Positions 59,549 to 64,000 of a stretch of 64,000 nt of DNA are shown here, in pieces. Numbering within the stretch: the first letter of the stretch is position 1; the number at the start of each line of letters is the position of its first letter. The notes under the pieces are model-generated. The model had not been told where the DNA came from. It saw only the letters and a list, made by a program, of their open reading frames with translations, and searched no databases. Source of the DNA: Odiellus spinosus (lineage: Eukaryota > Arthropoda > Arachnida > Opiliones > Phalangiidae). The stretch is taken from the NCBI GenBank assembly GCA_963920705.1, contig OY987228.1:18112565-18176564 (forward strand). Direction: 5' to 3'. The position numbers were made by a program, and so were the translations under genes.

Positions 59549-62500
59549 TCTAAGTAATTAATTTCAATTTGAATTTAATGCAAAGGGGAAAGACACTTGA
59601 AAACTCAGGTGCACAAAATATTTCAACTCTTAAAATGTATTAACAAAGCTGAACTCGATGTAACGAGACGAAATTTTCAGTTAATATACAGTATTATTTC
59701 GTTTTATATCAACATTAAGTTGTTAATGTTAACAATTATAGTTTTATTATTCATATAGATTCGCTATAAACCTTTAATTCCAAACCATTTTTCCTTGGCG
59801 TTCTAAAAATTCTCTAAAGAAAGTAAAAAAAGGTGGGAATGTGTGGCCGGTCTTCGCGAATCTTATATAGCTTGAGAAGTTTAGCGAAAAAAGAAGAAGC
59901 TAAACCCGAGGATGGAAAAAAAAAAAAAAAAAAGTTAAAATTGCATAATTTTGCATACCGACGTTGCGGGGTTAAAGTCGGGAGGTTGCTCGTCTCGACG
60001 GGGGCTGACATTAGCGATATCGTGTCGAGCTTTTGGGGTTCCTAGAATCCTTAGGATTAAGTCCGCGGTACGCCACTATCCCTATAGCGAGCTAGCTAGC
60101 TAGTTTCTTATTCAACCCTCCACCGTTATCGACTTCTAGGTATGACGAAAAGGTACCAAGTAGATTTAGCATTTTCACTTTGATTACGCCATGGCAAGGG
60201 AGAAAGAGAGAGTTCTTTTCAATTTGATAGTCGACCACGTTCCGAGTCGAGAACTGTAAACTCGTAAAGCTCGCTTTCTATCCTTATAACGGTCGATTTT
60301 CGAGTTGAAAAATGTTCAAAGGTATGTAAGGTTGACACGACGGTGGCGCTACTGTCGCCCCTCGATTTAAATAAAAATTATGGTCAAAGGCCTACGAAAT
60401 CCAAGCGGTAACTCCGTATAAATGCAAATTTCTAACGTTTTTTTTTCTTCTCTCCCTTCCTTCGGTCTAATCTTGGCAAGAAGAATGGCAGCGCGGCTGC
60501 TACCTAATTAATATTCATGAATCTACCTTGGCCCGCCTGAATATTACACCTTCCTTTCTCTAGCGTCCTTCTCTTTTCCACTCTTTCTACTACCCGATAC
60601 CCTAGGACTATTAATTTCAAGCTCCTTTTATTACGGCTGGTTTTATAATGAAGGCGAACCTAGAAAGTAGAAAACTATGCCTATAAAAAGTTATAACCTT
60701 AGAAAAGACTTAAAATCCGATAGGAAAATATCTTTTCCGGAGAAATTTAGATCCTTACCAAGCTCGTAACTTTGTTCCTTCTCCGCGACTTCTTTAAATA
60801 TGGTTTTTCGTCAGACATGCGGAATATTATTTCAATTTAATTTTCCGATTTTTTGGATTTTTTTTTTCTGTATAAAACCAAAGAGCGAACATTTTAACCA
60901 CTTTAATATATTCTTCGTTTTTCTCAGGTTAAATTTGCTTTAAAATTAAGCTCCCCTTAATCTAAATTTACGACTAATTAATGATCGAATGGTTATTAAA
61001 GTGTGAAATGAGATTTGCCAAAATGTTTCAATTTTTTGGATTCTTTTGAACGGATAAAGATTTCTCCGTTTAAGCTTATCTAATACTATGAGCTTATTGT
61101 ATATTATTATTTAAAAACCTTAATTTTTAAAACTGTTTGTAACTATAAACAAATTTGACTTTTATAAAGTTTGCAAGCATAGCAAAAACGCAATGAACGC
61201 GTCAGCGTTCAATGTTATGGCCATATCATCATCTGTAATGTAATTTGGGCTTAAACCAATCAAAACGATCCATTTCTCCCATAGAAATAACATTATTATT
61301 GACTTAATGGAGGACATGTACCTTGCACGGCAGAATTAAATTAGGCCTATGTTAGGCTTAATCAATATTTGAAATAATTTGAAATAAAAAGCACGTGACT
61401 CGAGTCTCGAATTGAGCAGAACCGCGCGAAAAAATGAAATTCAAACTCGGCACGTGTTTTGAAATAAAAACTCAATTTCAGCCGGAGTTTGCAACGAATT
61501 TTATCATAGGACATCTAGCTTTGCGCTTGCATTTTAGCGTTCCCCATAATAGGACAGATGTATACCTTTAGAATTATTTAATTTAGAAAATGGGGGCTTT
61601 TAAACTTTGCATTGGTGCCAGCTAAGTTTATTTTCCTATAAATAAAAACGAAATTGAGTATACTTCTATTGTTTCATTCTCCCTTTTAAAAATAAAATGT
61701 AGGAAAGAAACATTACTGGTTATATATTTTCACTACACTCGTAATCAACTAAGTCTCGTATAATATTTTTTCAATATTTTTATAACCCCCTTTTAAATTG
61801 GCCCTGTTTCTGTACCTCTAAATGAAGGTGGTAATTTAGGACCCTTTGCGCGGAGAAATAGAGACATATAGAATAAGGGGGTGGGAGAGAGAGTTAAGAC
61901 ATTTGCAGCTTATTCTAGCCTATAGCGTAGAAGGTGTTGTTGTTGAAATGGATTGCAATTGTCTCGGCCGAGCTCTTAACACTGTTATTACGAGTCGCTT
62001 AACGGTGTTTCTTGGGCGCCCCTAAGCGACTCTTTCTCTTTATATAATAGAGAGTAAGTGAAAAACCAATTTCAGAGTGTTATAATAGTGAGAAAGAGAA
62101 AACCCCCCTATATTTTATTGACTTTTACTATTTGGTAAAAAGAAAAAAATTCTACGAAGAACAATAATAAAAAATAATGGGTATATATAAGGAAATATCG
62201 ATGTTCTATAATCAAAAATCATTGGAAGTTAACAGCGCGTACGAATCTAATCTCTATCATATCTTAATACGTAACAAAATATAACTTCCGTAACTTTGGG
62301 AGTACTGCAAATTAAAACTGTTTTTAGGTATACAGTAACATTTACTCCTGTTAATGAGAAGTTTGACCAAAACTACTTTTTCTTCTATGAGATTTAACAT
62401 TATGTATTAATCCACCTTCGTTTACGTTATTCTGCAAACTTATTTTGAACGAAAGTTTAGGAATACCTTCCCCTTAAAGAATAAGTCCTAGCCAAACCTC

Positions 62501-64000
62501 ATCAGAGACATTATCGCGTATTAAGAGAAAAGATATACCCTCTTCTTTGTACCAAAAGCGCCAAGTAATGAAGAAATGTTCTAGAGAAGAAGAGATAGAT
62601 GGAAACCTCTTAACGAACCATCGTGCTTTATTTCCTATTACTCGGATATTCGCGAACATTACATAATATATAGGGATATTATGGAGGGGGAGGAGGAGGT
62701 TACTGTAAGGTGCGTGTTAAAGAGATACTGAAGTCAATATTATTTGAGAAAGACGCATTATCCATTAAAACGTCTTAACAAAATTTAAACTTAACAGGCG
62801 ATCAGTTTGAAACATTTCTGATAACCACTCGTGCAATAACAACAAAATCCTAGATCGTGGTTAATTTATTAAACCAAATTCTCCAACCATTCAACCAACT
62901 TTGAGAAAAATTCGTCAATAAAATTAATTATAATTGTGGACATACGCGCTTTCCCAGAAATCAAAGATGTCTAACCTATTTGCTTTGTAATATTTTAATT
63001 ATTTCTCGTGACTCGTGATTCTCAACCCTATCTCACTTGCAAATATTTTACTTGATATTACGTTCTAGTGGAAACTTGAGTTACGTTGCGATTGGTATCG
63101 TCCCAATTGATCGACTTTTAAGTGATCGAAACCAGTTTTTTGGATTAAATGATCGAAATATTTAGGTTAGGTTAGGTTAGTTTTTTAACTCAATCGATCA
63201 TATGAAATTCGATCATTTCGACCCAAATCGTTGCGATTTCGTGGTGTTTTAGCAAAGAAATATTTGAACAAGATTTTAAACACCCCCCAAGTACTTGTCG
63301 TATAACTTTAGTATCCCTTTAACACCAAACGACCCATCTATAGCCTTTCGCTCTATTCCATGGATATTTGCGAACCAATCGCATGATGGGGATGATACGG
63401 GGCAGCTTGCGAAGCTGTAGGACTATAGGAGGGAAGTGAGATGGTTGTCTATATAGACATTCGACGGTGATTAAGTTGCCTATCGAATTGGCTGTACAAT
63501 TTTCCATCTCGGTCTTGGTTGCGAAAGTGCGCTGGGATGGTGGGTGGAAAGCAAAAGTGAGTCGAGATAGAAGCGTTACGAGGTAATAGCAATAATTGCC
63601 GCTCCGCAACGAAGACCCGAGGTCATTTATTCTAGACAAACAGCTCGTTCGTTCGCCCTTGCTCGGCTACGCTATCCTCCGTCTTAGCTCTCTATATAAG
63701 GGAATTTGAGTCTCTTCCCTCCCCACACCTATAACCGCGTCTATAAGGTATCTTTAAGGCGCGATTCCTCGATATTATAGCATCTTTCTATAAGAGACAC
63801 ACCCACCCGAATGGTCATTAACGTCCAGTTTTCTCTTTTAAGACCTAGCGAGCTCGTTCGACCATCGTCGCGGCCAGTTCACCGCTGTCAAGAGGGAATA
63901 GTGGCCACGACCGGGTTAAACCTCCCCTTCCTTTCTCCTCCAGGGGTTATTTCTCGTGACAAACGGAAAAGCTAAATCATATAGGATTAGTCGCTTTGCT

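Larger units (their letters stand above)
54249..64000. other. No gene seen
   Basis: Nearly 10 kb with no supportable coding region. Open frames at 57188-57762 and 58916-59267 are low-complexity or CpG-rich shadows on both strands. Minor features: G run near 54952, inverted repeat at 56663-56814, lone MITE end at 59508-59548, short inverted repeat around 61390-61455, and three tandem TTAGG units near 63163-63180. Confidence 0.4.

Noticed and set aside
63163..63180. TTAGG tandem units, the arthropod-type telomere repeat
   Set aside because: Only about three units inside ordinary sequence; far too short for a telomere and weak as taxonomic evidence.
1..64000. tRNA and rRNA genes
   Set aside because: No cloverleaf with matching A and B boxes and no rRNA-like block was recognised by eye. 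The tRNA-Phe match at 25515-25527 is the complement of a tRNA 3' end used as a primer site.

Overview
The window is invertebrate metazoan nuclear DNA. The reasons are compact spliced genes with GT-AG introns often only 60-75 nt long, an AT-rich base composition, two conserved metazoan genes (EPG5 and OS9), a BEL/Pao LTR retrotransposon and many short foldback DNA transposons. I cannot name the species; an arthropod-like genome fits but is not proven.

Layout. Positions 188-8714 (+) carry the C-terminal part of EPG5 (autophagosome tethering), rebuilt here as 21 exons with matching phases; its 5' half lies outside the window. One EPG5 intron (5422-6983) holds, on the opposite strand, a two-exon gene for a small type I membrane protein (signal peptide, FN3-like domain, one TM segment) and a possible second, tiny orphan gene. 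Positions 8863-12140 (-) carry a complete 15-exon OS9 gene (ERAD lectin) lying tail to tail with EPG5. All six mannose-contact residues of its MRH domain are present. One OS9 intron has no canonical GT in the required phase.

From about 12.3 kb to 64 kb I find no host gene that can be named. There is a CpG-rich stretch upstream of OS9, one possible first exon at 13321-13506 and one exon-like ORF at 41047-41301. The rest is gene desert or long intron with mobile elements. The largest is an intact, apparently very young BEL/Pao element (19265-25998, minus strand) with two LTRs identical by eye, a 5-bp target duplication and a 1790-residue gag-pol ORF.

The most notable content is a set of non-autonomous DNA transposons whose ends can be fixed to the base. 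(1) Several TTAA-flanked foldback families with AGG-type termini, like T2/Kolobok MITEs: 17075-17507, 28902-29761 with another family nested inside it at 29236-29713, 45059-46327, 3240-3315, and a likely relative at 46945-47352. (2) Three copies of a family starting CAGGGCTCCC, each with a perfect 6-bp target duplication; one sits inside the 45-kb TTAA element. (3) Two families starting CAGA with perfect 7-bp target duplications (42477-42813; 53824-54241 with an inverted partial copy at 43702-44066). No tRNA, rRNA or CRISPR array was seen.
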